The notes: a model not told the origin generated them from the letters alone. A stretch of 11,980 nt of DNA from Actinomycetes bacterium (GCA_023389315.1 JAEWEQ010000086.1:1-11980); one strand, 5' to 3'. Shown: positions 1-6,889, counted from the first letter of the stretch. Numbers and translations: made by a program.

Positions 1-311
1 GCCAGTTTCAGGCCGATCACGCAGGCCATGATCCCGGCGATCAGTAGGATACGCACCAGGGAAACCGGTTCGGTGCCCGCCCACATGGCCCAGCCCACCG
101 CGGCGCACGCCCCGATGCCGACCCACACCGCGTAACAGGTGCCCACCGGCAGGGAGCGCAGCGCCCACGCCAAACCACCCACCGACACCACTGACCCCAG
201 TAGGAAACCACCCCAGGTGGCCAGGGTGTGGCTGCCGTCAGCGATCTTATCGAGGGCGTTCACCCACACCGCTTCGAACAGGGCCGAAACCACCAGGATT
301 ATCCACGCCAC
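1..311 (-). CDS. Small multidrug resistance (SMR) efflux subunit, 3' end cut by window edge
   Basis: The first 103 residues of a roughly 105-110 residue SMR membrane protein are present; the C-terminus lies beyond position 1. SMR proteins are four-helix dimeric antiporters that exchange protons for quaternary ammonium compounds or guanidinium. Seen here: four hydrophobic helices, the essential membrane glutamate at residue 13 followed by Trp16 (LFEAVW), and the family signature WALRSLPVGTCYAVWVGIG at about 49-67. Trp16 recalls the Gdx/SugE subgroup, but substrate cannot be assigned. The start is GTG at 311 because AGGAGG lies 6 nt upstream; an in-frame TTG at 317 overlaps that Shine-Dalgarno site. 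The gene begins 16 bp after the helicase stop, so it is probably co-transcribed with it. Actinobacterial SMR genes often come as heterodimer pairs, so a second SMR gene just outside the window is plausible (inference). Confidence 0.88.
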   Translation of the reverse strand, partial: MAWIILVVSALFEAVWVNALDKIADGSHTLATWGGFLLGSVVSVGGLAWALRSLPVGTCYAVWVGIGACAAVGWAMWAGTEPVSLVRILLIAGIMACVIGLKL

Positions 312-327
312 CGTCAACCTCCTTGCC

Positions 328-2136
328 TCAGCGTTTCCCGACGAACCAGTCACGCAGTAACTTGATGCGCGCCTCTATCTCCTCCGTGGTGGCGCGCGCC
401 ACCTCCGGGCCACCGCAGCGACGCCGCAATTCGGCGTGGATGGCGGCGTGCGAGCGGTCCGACTGGCGCGCCCAGGTGGACACCAAGTTCGACAACTCTT
501 TACGTTTGGCCGCCCGCACTCGGTGCAGCGGCAGCCCGGCGTTTTCGGCCCGCTGCGCCGCCGCCTTTTGCTGCTGGCGTTGGATCTTCAACTGCTCGGC
601 TTGCCGAGCTTTCAGCAAGGTTGCCACCTGCTCAGGGTCAAGCAGCCCGGGGATGCCCAAGTATTCCTGCTCTTCCACCGACCCCACGTCCGCACCGGTA
701 CCGAAGGAATCCCCGTCGAAAAGCACCCGGTCGAACTGGGCTTGCGCTCCCAACGCTTCGAACCCGGGAAGCAAATCGGAACTGGCTTTTTCTTCCCGCT
801 GTGCCTGTTGGAACGCCACCTCGTCCTCGGGCATTTCCTCCCGATTAAGGTCGAGGACGTGGTCACGCTGGGTTTCTAACTCCTCCGCCAACTCCAGCAG
901 TTCCATCACCGAGGGGATGAACACGGACGCGGTTTCACCCCGCCGCCGGGCCCGCACGAAACGTCCCACCGCTTGGGCGAAGAACAGGGGTGTGGCGGTG
1001 TTGGTGGCGTAAACCCCCACCGCCAGGCGCGGCACGTCCACGCCCTCGGAAACCATCCGCACCGCCACCATCCACCGGTCAGTGGAGGCGGAGAACTGGT
1101 CGATCTTCTCCGACGCATTGGCATCGTCAGAGATCACCACGGTCGGTGCTTTCCCGGTGATGAGACGCAGTTGGCGCGCATAGGAGCGGGCGGTGTTCTG
1201 GTCCGCGGCGATCACCAGGCCACCGGCGTCGGCAATAGTGCGGCGCACCTGGGTTAGACGCTGGTCGGCGGCCGCCAGGACCGCGGCGATCCACTCCCCA
1301 TTCGGGTCGAGGGCGGTGCGCCACGCCTGCTTCATCATGTCTTTGGTCAGTGGTTCGCCCAGGCGGGCGGCAACTTCGTCACCGGCGCGCGTGCGCCAAT
1401 GCATCTGCCCCGCATACGACATGAACATCACCGGGCGGACCACGCCGTCGGCCAGGGCCTGGGAGTAGCCGTAAGTGTAGTCCGCTTTGGAACGCCACAC
1501 CCCGTCCTCGTCCTCCACGTAGGTGACGAAAGGGATGCGGGAGGCGTCGGAGCGGAAAGGAGTGCCGGTCAGTGACAAGCGCCGGCGCGCGTCGGCGAAA
1601 GCGTGGGCGATACCATCACCCCAGGACAGGGCATCACCGGCGTGGTGGACCTCATCGAGGATCACCAGGGTGTCGTAGGCGCGGGTGCGTACCGCGTGTA
1701 CCGCCGGGTTCGCCGCCACCTGCGCGTAGGTCACTGCCACGCCGTCGAAGTGGGACCCGGCGCGGCCTTGGGAGTTGGTGAACGCCGGGTCAATATGGAT
1801 GCCCACCCGTGCCGCGGCTTCCGCCCACTGATTCTTTAAGTGTTCGGTGGGGCAAACCACGGTGAGTTTACGGACGATCCCCGCTCCCATTAGTTCCACC
1901 GCTACGCGCAACGCGAAAGTGGTTTTGCCGGCCCCCGGGGTTGCTACCGCCAGGAAGTCCACCGCCTGGGAACTGAGGTACTTTTGTAGGGCTTCGGCTT
2001 GCCAGGCACGCAAATGCGAGGCCGTGCCCCAGGCTGCGCGCGCCGGGAACGCTGGGGAAAGCTGGGCGGCGGCGCTGGCGGAGGCTTGTTGCGGGTAGGG
2101 CTGGGAGGTGGGTGACGGCTGCGAGCCGTTAACCAC
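328..2136 (-). CDS. Superfamily 2 DEAD/DEAH-type helicase, actinobacterial DUF3039-linked family
   Basis: This is a 602-residue ATP-dependent nucleic-acid helicase or translocase. After about 40 low-complexity residues it has a Walker A motif ATPGAGKT at about 65-72, a Walker B DEVH box at 161-164, the motif III-like TGT at 190-192, then in the second RecA lobe SEGVDVP at about 363-369 and the arginine-finger motif QAVGRFVR at about 388-395. The layout resembles XPB/RadD-like SF2 enzymes. The C-terminal roughly 70 residues (RKELSNLV, IHAELRRRCGG) resemble a tail I associate with actinobacterial homologues. Biological role is not known to me. The open frame extends to 2466, but that part overlaps the DUF3039 gene out of frame. 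I therefore place the start at GTG 2136, which has AAGGGG just upstream and overlaps the DUF3039 stop by 8 bp, a translational-coupling arrangement. A GTG at 2142 is an alternative. Family assignment is firm; the start is likely. Confidence 0.88.
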   Translation of the reverse strand: MVNGSQPSPTSQPYPQQASASAAAQLSPAFPARAAWGTASHLRAWQAEALQKYLSSQAVDFLAVATPGAGKTTFALRVAVELMGAGIVRKLTVVCPTEHLKNQWAEAAARVGIHIDPAFTNSQGRAGSHFDGVAVTYAQVAANPAVHAVRTRAYDTLVILDEVHHAGDALSWGDGIAHAFADARRRLSLTGTPFRSDASRIPFVTYVEDEDGVWRSKADYTYGYSQALADGVVRPVMFMSYAGQMHWRTRAGDEVAARLGEPLTKDMMKQAWRTALDPNGEWIAAVLAAADQRLTQVRRTIADAGGLVIAADQNTARSYARQLRLITGKAPTVVISDDANASEKIDQFSASTDRWMVAVRMVSEGVDVPRLAVGVYATNTATPLFFAQAVGRFVRARRRGETASVFIPSVMELLELAEELETQRDHVLDLNREEMPEDEVAFQQAQREEKASSDLLPGFEALGAQAQFDRVLFDGDSFGTGADVGSVEEQEYLGIPGLLDPEQVATLLKARQAEQLKIQRQQQKAAAQRAENAGLPLHRVRAAKRKELSNLVSTWARQSDRSHAAIHAELRRRCGGPEVARATTEEIEARIKLLRDWFVGKR

Positions 2137-2485
2137 GGCCACCCCCTTCGCCGCCACTGTCGGAGCCGTCAAAGAAAGGCCAAGACGGTCCCATTTTGCC
2201 CATTTCGTCGCGCAGCGCTTTACAGCGCGGACACACCGGGTAGCTGGAGGGGTCACGCAGAGGAATCCAGATTTTGCCGCACAAAGCCACCACTGCTCCG
2301 CCGTTTTCCAGGGACTGGTTGGCCCGGTCGCGCCGCACAAAGTGGGCGAAACGGTCACCATCACCGTCGTCACGTTGGCGCCGCGTTTGCGTGCGTTCCA
2401 ACACCGCGGTGGAGGTACTCGGCTGGGTGGGGGCGCTCGGTGGTGCGGGCGCCTCGGGGGCGCCATGTGGATTCGTCACTGCCAT
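2129..2485 (-). CDS. DUF3039 domain-containing protein (putative zinc ribbon)
   Basis: A 118-residue protein matching the actinobacterial DUF3039 family as I recall it. The first 30 residues are Ala/Pro-rich and probably disordered. The conserved part contains TAVLER, then DRFAHFVRRD, then ALCGKIWIPLRDPSSYPVC and CPRCKALRDEM. The spaced cysteines (one in ALCGK, two in CPRC) suggest a small zinc-binding fold; molecular function is unknown. A Gly/Asp-rich tail ends where the helicase gene starts, with an 8-bp overlap, so the two proteins are probably made together and may act together (inference). The start is ambiguous: ATG 2485 has GGAGG only 2 nt upstream but a -10-like TAAACT ending 7 nt before it, whereas GTG 2479 has the same GGAGG at an ideal 8 nt. 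The latter would remove two residues. Confidence 0.85.
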   Translation of the reverse strand: MAVTNPHGAPEAPAPPSAPTQPSTSTAVLERTQTRRQRDDGDGDRFAHFVRRDRANQSLENGGAVVALCGKIWIPLRDPSSYPVCPRCKALRDEMGKMGPSWPFFDGSDSGGEGGGRG

Positions 2486-2498
2486 ACCCTCCAGTTTA
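2486..2498 (-). promoter_or_regulatory. Possible -10 element or RBS region of the DUF3039 gene
   Basis: Reading on the minus strand, TAAACT (2498-2493) is followed by GGAGGGT and then ATG at 2485. TAAACT fits the actinobacterial -10 pattern TANNNT and ends 7 nt before the ATG, as expected for a leaderless transcript. GGAGG in the same stretch would instead serve the GTG at 2479. I found no good -35. The site would allow DUF3039-helicase-SMR expression independent of nagB. Confidence 0.35.
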
Positions 2499-2533
2499 GG
2501 TGCGTTATTTCTTCCTGCCAGTCCACACCCGGG

Positions 2534-3307
2534 TCAGACGCGGGACTTTTCCCACACTTCACGGTAGTAGTCAGCTAGTTTCAGGCCGGCCGCCGCGTCC
2601 TCGTCCAGCAAGATCCAAGCGTCGGGGTGCATCTGCATGATGGTGGCGGGCCAGTGCGCACTGATGGCACCTTCCACCATTTGGCGTACCGCTTCGGCCT
2701 TATTCGCACCCTGCGCTACCAGCACCAGGCTACGGGCCTCCATGATGGTGCCCAGACCCTGGGTGACGCAGTGGGTGGGGACCTTTTCGATGTCATCGTC
2801 GAAGAAACGAGCGTTATCAGTGCGGGTCTGTTCTGTGAGGACCCCCACGTGGGTGCGCGAAACTAGCGAACCACCGGGCTCGTTGAAAGCAATGTGACCG
2901 TCGGAGCCAATGCCGAGGATCTGCAGGTCCACTCCCCCGGCAGCCTTGATGGCGGCGTCGTAGCTTTCGCAGGCAGCTTCCAGGTCGGTGGCGTTACCTT
3001 CGGGGCTGTTTACTTTCGCGTCATCGAAGTCCACCTGGTCGGTGAACTCGGCGCGAATGAAGTTGCGGTAGCGCTGCGGGTGGTCGGCGTCGATGCCGAC
3101 GTACTCATCGAGGGTGAAGGCCTGGGCCTGGGCGAAACTGACTTTGCCGGCTTGGTGGAGCTTAATCACTTCCCGGTAGATGGGTAGCGGGCTGGAGCCG
3201 GTGGCCAGGCCCAAAATGGCGTCGGGTTTGCGCTGATATAGCTGTGCAATGAGCTCGGCTCCCACTTTCCCAATAGCTTCATTGTCTGGCAATATCGCGA
3301 TGCGCAT
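2534..3307 (-). CDS. nagB: Glucosamine-6-phosphate deaminase
   Basis: A 257-residue cytoplasmic enzyme that converts glucosamine 6-phosphate to fructose 6-phosphate and ammonia, the last step that feeds N-acetylglucosamine and sialic-acid breakdown into glycolysis. The phosphate-binding loop GLATGSSPLPIY is at 33-44. The catalytic region LDEYVG carries Asp67-Glu68, and the second signature GIGSDGHIAFNEPG (133-146) holds Asp136, His138 and Glu143, matching E. coli Asp141, His143 and Glu148. Length is close to the E. coli protein (266) and no key residue is missing. Start ATG 3307 has GAGGGG about 7-8 nt upstream. No nagA or transporter gene lies beside it in this window; downstream on the same strand is DUF3039 after 48 bp. 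Regulation by an amino-sugar-responsive repressor is plausible given palindromes upstream, but no known operator was recognised. Confidence 0.96.
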   Translation of the reverse strand: MRIAILPDNEAIGKVGAELIAQLYQRKPDAILGLATGSSPLPIYREVIKLHQAGKVSFAQAQAFTLDEYVGIDADHPQRYRNFIRAEFTDQVDFDDAKVNSPEGNATDLEAACESYDAAIKAAGGVDLQILGIGSDGHIAFNEPGGSLVSRTHVGVLTEQTRTDNARFFDDDIEKVPTHCVTQGLGTIMEARSLVLVAQGANKAEAVRQMVEGAISAHWPATIMQMHPDAWILLDEDAAAGLKLADYYREVWEKSRV

Positions 3308-3339
3308 GATGTTTCCCCTCTGAATATAGTGTTGACGCG

Positions 3340-3414
3340 ATGGGCGCCCATGGCGCTATTTCCAAGTATAGGACGGTGCTGGATATAGCACGACCATGGT
3401 GGCGCATCCCACCA
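3340..3414. promoter_or_regulatory. nagB upstream control region with three palindromes
   Basis: Three short dyads lie within 75 bp upstream of nagB: a perfect 12-bp palindrome ATGGGCGCCCAT (3340-3351); GTGCT-N6-AGCAC (3376-3391); and TGGTGG-N6-CCACCA (3397-3414). A minus-strand -10-like TATACT sits at 3370-3365, between the first two, with no convincing -35. If that -10 is used, the 12-bp palindrome would lie in the early leader, where a repressor could act. None matches the GntR-type amino-sugar site I know (ACTGGTCTAGACCACT-like). Operator function is inference. Confidence 0.35.
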
Positions 3415-3459
3415 CGAGTTAGCTGGCGAGGCGGCGCGGTCACGGGCGGTGCGCATACG

Positions 3460-3493
3460 ACGAGGACGGCAGGAAAGTTCCTACCGTCCTCGT
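3460..3493 (-). terminator. Hairpin downstream of hup (probable terminator)
   Basis: Arms 3460-3473 and 3480-3493 form a 14-bp stem around the loop AAAGTT, with one C/A mismatch on the plus strand that becomes a G-U wobble in the minus-strand RNA. It lies 29 bp past the hup stop. There is no U-run after it, so it is either a weak intrinsic terminator or an mRNA 3'-end stabiliser. Confidence 0.6.
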
Positions 3494-3521
3494 GCGAATA
3501 AGTATGCTTGCGCGGCTTACC

Positions 3522-3803
3522 TTACTTGGCAACAGCCTTCTTCAGGGTGGAGCCAGCGGAGATCTTCACGCCGTAGCCAGCGGGAATCTGAATCTGTTCG
3601 CCGGTCTGGGGGTTGCGGCCGGTACGAGCGGCGCGCTCAACGCGCTCCACGGAGAACAGGCCGGTTACCTTAACGGCTTCGCCCTTGGACAGGGACTCGG
3701 TCAGGACTTCCTGGAAAGCAGCCAGGGCGGCGTCAGCCTGCACCTTGGTGATGTTGGCCTTTTCCGCGATCGCGGCTACGAGCTGAGTACGGTTAACTGA
3801 CAT
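3522..3803 (-). CDS. hup: DNA-binding protein HU
   Basis: A 93-residue histone-like nucleoid protein that binds and bends DNA as a dimer without strong sequence preference. It has the full HU fold: N-terminal helices (MSVNRTQLVAAIAEKANITK, 1-20), the helical AFQEVLTESLSKGEAV, the beta saddle, and the DNA-contact arm region RTGRNPQTGEQIQIPA (61-76) with the conserved R-N-P-Q-T-G core and an intercalating proline. It ends in GSTLKKAVAK. Length is that of short bacterial HU, without the long lysine/alanine-rich tail found in mycobacterial HupB. Start ATG 3803 has GAGAGG 8 nt upstream. A possible minus-strand promoter is TTACTC (3885-3880), 16 bp, TATTTT (3863-3858). It is flanked by an upstream AT-rich spacer and a downstream hairpin, so it is probably monocistronic. 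Confidence 0.97.
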   Translation of the reverse strand: MSVNRTQLVAAIAEKANITKVQADAALAAFQEVLTESLSKGEAVKVTGLFSVERVERAARTGRNPQTGEQIQIPAGYGVKISAGSTLKKAVAK

Positions 3804-4111
3804 GTTGGTTGCCTCTCATGTAGGTTTCAGTTATCAGTGGGATACCAAGGGTTACCTAAAATATCCCCCTGAGATAAGAGAGTAAGGCCAAAAACTGGTT
3901 CTGTCAGCTTTTGCCCCGGTTTTTTGCCAGATTTATCGCATAATTCTCACTTTTCGCCACATTTTCACTCTCTTCACAACCAACTGCTAGTATCTGGGCC
4001 CGTTGCACACGCCGGCGCCAGCATTTGGCGCAACGAACGGCCTCTGGGCGGATCGAACTGCCCACCCGCGCCCGCGCCGGCATCGCCTTCGTCCGCGATA
4101 GGATGAGTTCC
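3804..4111. promoter_or_regulatory. Divergent spacer between hup and the DUF885 gene
   Basis: This 308-bp stretch holds no gene I can support. The hup-proximal part (about 3840-3995) is clearly AT-richer than its surroundings and contains the likely hup promoter (TTACTC / TATTTT) and a plus-strand promoter candidate TTCACT (3964-3969), 18 bp, TAGTAT (3988-3993). From about 4000 it turns GC-rich and foldable: CGTTGC (4001-4006) pairs with GCAACG (4030-4035), GCGCCA-N5-TGGCGC (4015-4031) is an alternative, and TGGGC (4044-4048) pairs with GCCCA (4059-4063). A minus-strand T-loop-like motif was checked and is not a tRNA. Confidence 0.5.
4099..4104 (+). promoter_or_regulatory. -10-like TAGGAT immediately before the DUF885 start
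   Basis: TAGGAT ends 7 nt before ATG 4112, so transcription would begin at or beside the start codon and give a leaderless mRNA. No good Shine-Dalgarno site with normal spacing serves this ATG, and I see no -35. It competes with the upstream TTCACT/TAGTAT candidate, which would give a leader of about 110 nt. Confidence 0.4.
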
Positions 4112-5893
4112 ATGTCACGACCTGTAACCGCCACCGACGAAGTGGCCAACGAATACGTCCGTAAACTCGCCCGCCTCTGCCCTTCCCTAGCTCAGATCAC
4201 CGGCGACCCGCTGCCGGAAAACACCTGGGAGGATTTCTCCCCCGCCGGGGTTGCCGCTGAGATCGACTTGGCGCGCGACACCCTCAAAGCACTGGATCAG
4301 ACCGCTGCCGTGGACGCGATCGACGAAGTTACCCAAGCGGCCATGCGCCACGATCTGGGAACGCAGATTGAAACCTACGAAGCCGGGTTGACGGTGGGGC
4401 AAATGGGCAACATCGCCTCCCCCATGCAGACCATTCGCGACGGATTCAACCTGCTGCCCCACAGCACGCTCCCCCAGTGGGAGGACCTGGTGCGGCGCTT
4501 GGAGCAAGTCCCCGCTGCCATGGAAACCTATCGCGAGGGCGTGCGCACCGCCCTCGCCAATGACCACGCCCCCACCCGGGTGGCCGCCGACGCGGTGTTG
4601 AAAGACTTACGGCAGCAACTCACCCAAACCAACCCGTATGAGCGGTTGGTAAAGCAGCTGGAGGAGGCCAGTGACGCTGACACCGACTTGGCCAAACAAC
4701 TTCGGGCCAGTGACTTACTTGCGCGCGCGAGGGCGGGGGCGACCCAAGCCAGTTCCGCGAGCGCAGACTTCGCCTCGTTCCTAGAAACCGAGGTCCTGCC
4801 CCACGCCAATAATCAGGACGCGGTGGGTGCGCAGGCGCTGGCCCTGTACCACCAGGGGTTCTTGGGAGCGCAAGTGCCGGCGGAGGAAACCTATGAGTGG
4901 GCACTGCAGCGGCTGCGTGACATTCACCGCCAGCAAAGCGCGATTGCCCGTGACATTTACGGGGATGTGACGGTAGCTGAAGCGCTGCGGCGCTTGGATG
5001 CAGAACCCGCCTACACGCTGCACGGCACTGATGCGCTGATCAAGTGGATGCAGGCCACCGCGGATGAAGCGGTAGACAATTTGGCGGGCACTCATTTCAC
5101 CGTGCCCGAACAGATCCGCACCATCGAATGCTGTATCTCCCCCGCCGGGGATGGCGGTATTTTCTACACCGCGCCGGCCGATGATTTCTCCCGCCCGGGA
5201 CGCATGTGGTGGGCGGTGCCGCCAGGCCAAGAGGAGTTCCACACTTGGCAGGAAAAAACCACCGTCTACCACGAAGGCATGCCCGGCCACCACATGCAGC
5301 TGGGGGTGGCGGTCGCCCGCAAGGCCGATATGAACACCTGGCGTCGCCTGCTGTGCTGGTACTCCGGTCACGGGGAGGGGTGGGCGCTGTACGCCGAAGC
5401 CCTGATGGATGAACTGGGTTACCTGTCCGACCCTGCCGACCGCATGGGGATGCTCGATGCGCAGCGCCTGCGCGCCGCCCGCGTGGTGGTGGACCTGGGG
5501 TTGCATACCGGCCGCGCGCTGCCCTCTGCCGCTTACTTAGCGGAGATTGGGATTGACGAGGACGCGTGGGCCGCTGCGCTGGCCTCCTCCCCTTACCAGC
5601 ACCTGGGTGGGAGAACTGCGGCCGATGGAGTGTGGGATCGTCACGCGGTGTGGGCGTTCATGTCCAACAACGTGGCGATGGACCCGTCGTTCCTAGCGTT
5701 TGAGACCACCCGTTATTTGACGTGGCCGGGTCAGGCGTCGTCCTACGCGGTGGGTCAGCGCCACTGGGAGGCGACGCGCGCCAAGTACTTGCAGCAAAAC
5801 CCGCAGGCCAGCTTGAAACAGTTCCACGATGAGGCGCTGGCTCTGGGCGGATTGCCGCTTTCGGTCTTGGACTCGGCCCTGGGAGTGAAGTAG
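4112..5893 (+). CDS. DUF885 family protein, putative zinc metallopeptidase
   Basis: A 593-residue protein of the DUF885 family, whose members look like zinc-dependent peptidases but mostly lack a proven substrate. The likely metal site is YHEGMPGHH (His387, Glu388, His393-His394), followed by the second conserved block HGEGWALYAE (about 420-429), which can supply the third ligand; near the C-terminus is the family block YLTWPGQASSYAVGQRHW (about 535-552). The first half is mainly helical. No signal peptide or membrane segment is evident, so it is probably cytoplasmic. The open frame reaches back to 4025, but the homologous part begins after residue 30, and ATG 4112 follows a -10-like TAGGAT by 7 nt; ATG 4103 is an alternative. 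The stop abuts the Maf start with no gap, so the two are co-translated. Family is confident; peptidase activity is inferred from motifs. Confidence 0.87.
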   Translation: MSRPVTATDEVANEYVRKLARLCPSLAQITGDPLPENTWEDFSPAGVAAEIDLARDTLKALDQTAAVDAIDEVTQAAMRHDLGTQIETYEAGLTVGQMGNIASPMQTIRDGFNLLPHSTLPQWEDLVRRLEQVPAAMETYREGVRTALANDHAPTRVAADAVLKDLRQQLTQTNPYERLVKQLEEASDADTDLAKQLRASDLLARARAGATQASSASADFASFLETEVLPHANNQDAVGAQALALYHQGFLGAQVPAEETYEWALQRLRDIHRQQSAIARDIYGDVTVAEALRRLDAEPAYTLHGTDALIKWMQATADEAVDNLAGTHFTVPEQIRTIECCISPAGDGGIFYTAPADDFSRPGRMWWAVPPGQEEFHTWQEKTTVYHEGMPGHHMQLGVAVARKADMNTWRRLLCWYSGHGEGWALYAEALMDELGYLSDPADRMGMLDAQRLRAARVVVDLGLHTGRALPSAAYLAEIGIDEDAWAAALASSPYQHLGGRTAADGVWDRHAVWAFMSNNVAMDPSFLAFETTRYLTWPGQASSYAVGQRHWEATRAKYLQQNPQASLKQFHDEALALGGLPLSVLDSALGVK

Positions 5894-6829
5894 ATGGCTG
5901 GGGGAAGTGAGCACGCGGGCGCGGAGTCTGCTGCTGCGAACTGGGCGGCTGCGTGTGCCGGCGCGGAGGCAGCGGATACGGGCACGGAGTCTGCTGGTGC
6001 GGGCACGGGCGCGCAGGCACCGCCCGGCGTGGTATTCGTCCTAGCCTCCGCCTCCTCCGGGCGGGCGGGTACACTGCGCCGCGCCGGTGTGGAGCCACTG
6101 ATTTTAGTGTCCGAGATTGACGAGGACGTGATCGCCGACCGCTACCGGCCCGCAGGCCCCGGCAGTGACGTGCCCGCCGCAGCGGCCGCCGAGTTAGTGG
6201 TGGAATTGGCACGCGCCAAAGCGCACGCGGTAGCCGACCAGCTCACCGCCGAGCAGGTCGCCCAGCACCGCGACCAGTGGTTATCGTCGCCCGCAGTCGG
6301 AACGCCGCAAGCCAGGACACCGAGGGTAGGGTCACCCACTAACGGCGAGCCCTCCTCTCCTGCGGACGCATCGCAACCACCCCACCAGCGGGCGTTGGAA
6401 GCCATCGTGGTGGGCTGTGATTCCATGCTCGCTTCCCAAGGGCGGTTGGTGGGCAAACCGCACGACCCGTCCTCGGCCCGCCAGCGGATCGCGGAACAAT
6501 CGGGGCAAACTGTGGTGCTGCACACCGGCCACTGCGTACTCCACGTGCGATTTGAAGCCGGCCGCAGGCGGGTGCAAGAACGCGCTCAAGCAGTGGAAAC
6601 GCAGGTGCATTTTGGGCACCTCACGGCCCAGGAGATCGCCGCTTACGTCGCTACCGGCGAGCCGCTGGAAGTGGCGGGAGCGTTCACCATCGATGGGCTC
6701 GGCGGGCCTTTCATCGACGGTGTAACCGGGGACCCGCACTCGGTGGTCGGCATTTCCCTGCCACTGTTGCGCGAGCTTGCAGGGCAGCTGGGAGTGGCAT
6801 GGCCGCGCATGTGGACCCGCATAAGGTAG
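5894..6829 (+). CDS. maf: Maf-like nucleoside triphosphate pyrophosphatase with extra N-tail and insert
   Basis: A 311-residue member of the Maf/YhdE/YceF family, which hydrolyses non-canonical or surplus nucleoside triphosphates to monophosphates and pyrophosphate. Core motifs: VLASASSGRAGTLRRAG (49-65, conserved Ser and Arg57), the catalytic-loop VVGCDSML with Asp176, GKP at 187-189, and the C-terminal block TGEPLEVAGAFTIDGLGGPFIDG (254-276) with GDPHSVVGISLP after it. Family members are usually about 190-220 residues; this one is longer because of a 45-residue Ala/Gly/Glu N-terminal tail and a Pro/Ser-rich insert at about 122-168. ATG 5894 directly follows the DUF885 stop TAG and has GGAG 8 nt upstream, within the previous gene, supporting this start and coupling. 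A GTG before VFVLAS (codon 46) would give a normal N-terminus but has no ribosome site. Which Maf substrate subclass it belongs to is not settled. Confidence 0.87.
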   Translation: MAGGSEHAGAESAAANWAAACAGAEAADTGTESAGAGTGAQAPPGVVFVLASASSGRAGTLRRAGVEPLILVSEIDEDVIADRYRPAGPGSDVPAAAAAELVVELARAKAHAVADQLTAEQVAQHRDQWLSSPAVGTPQARTPRVGSPTNGEPSSPADASQPPHQRALEAIVVGCDSMLASQGRLVGKPHDPSSARQRIAEQSGQTVVLHTGHCVLHVRFEAGRRRVQERAQAVETQVHFGHLTAQEIAAYVATGEPLEVAGAFTIDGLGGPFIDGVTGDPHSVVGISLPLLRELAGQLGVAWPRMWTRIR

Positions 6830-6889
6830 CCGCGCGCCAAGCGGCGGAGCAGCCGACAAGCCCGCGACAGCGCCGTCGCAGCCAACAAC

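Noticed and set aside
139..360. 73-residue plus-strand frame opposite the SMR gene
   Set aside because: It has no motif and lies antisense to an SMR protein with all family signatures.
323..1012. 229-residue plus-strand frame opposite the helicase gene
   Set aside because: Ser/Arg/Cys-rich composition typical of an antisense shadow; the helicase motifs on the other strand explain the sequence.
2137..2466. N-terminal extension of the helicase frame by 110 residues
   Set aside because: It overlaps the recognisable DUF3039 gene in another frame, is Pro/Arg/Cys-rich without helicase homology, and a GTG with a ribosome site exists at 2136.
3332..3360. Plus-strand promoter TTGACG-17-GCTATT upstream of nagB
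   Set aside because: It points into a spacer and the 3' end of hup with no plus-strand gene to serve; the match is probably chance.
4044..4066. Minus-strand T-loop-like GTTCGATCC, possible tRNA or tRNA remnant
   Set aside because: The flanking bases cannot form a proper 5-bp T-stem (two mismatches) and no acceptor, anticodon or D arm can be fitted around it.
4025..4111. Upstream start giving DUF885 an extra 29 residues
   Set aside because: The extension is Arg/Ala-rich, lacks a ribosome site, and passes through the -10-like TAGGAT and foldable spacer; the family-like sequence begins after ATG 4112.
4781..5506. 241-residue open frame antisense to the DUF885 gene
   Set aside because: It is a shadow of the GC-rich coding frame: His/Gly/Arg/Pro-rich, with no recognisable motif, lying opposite the conserved metal-site region of a real gene.
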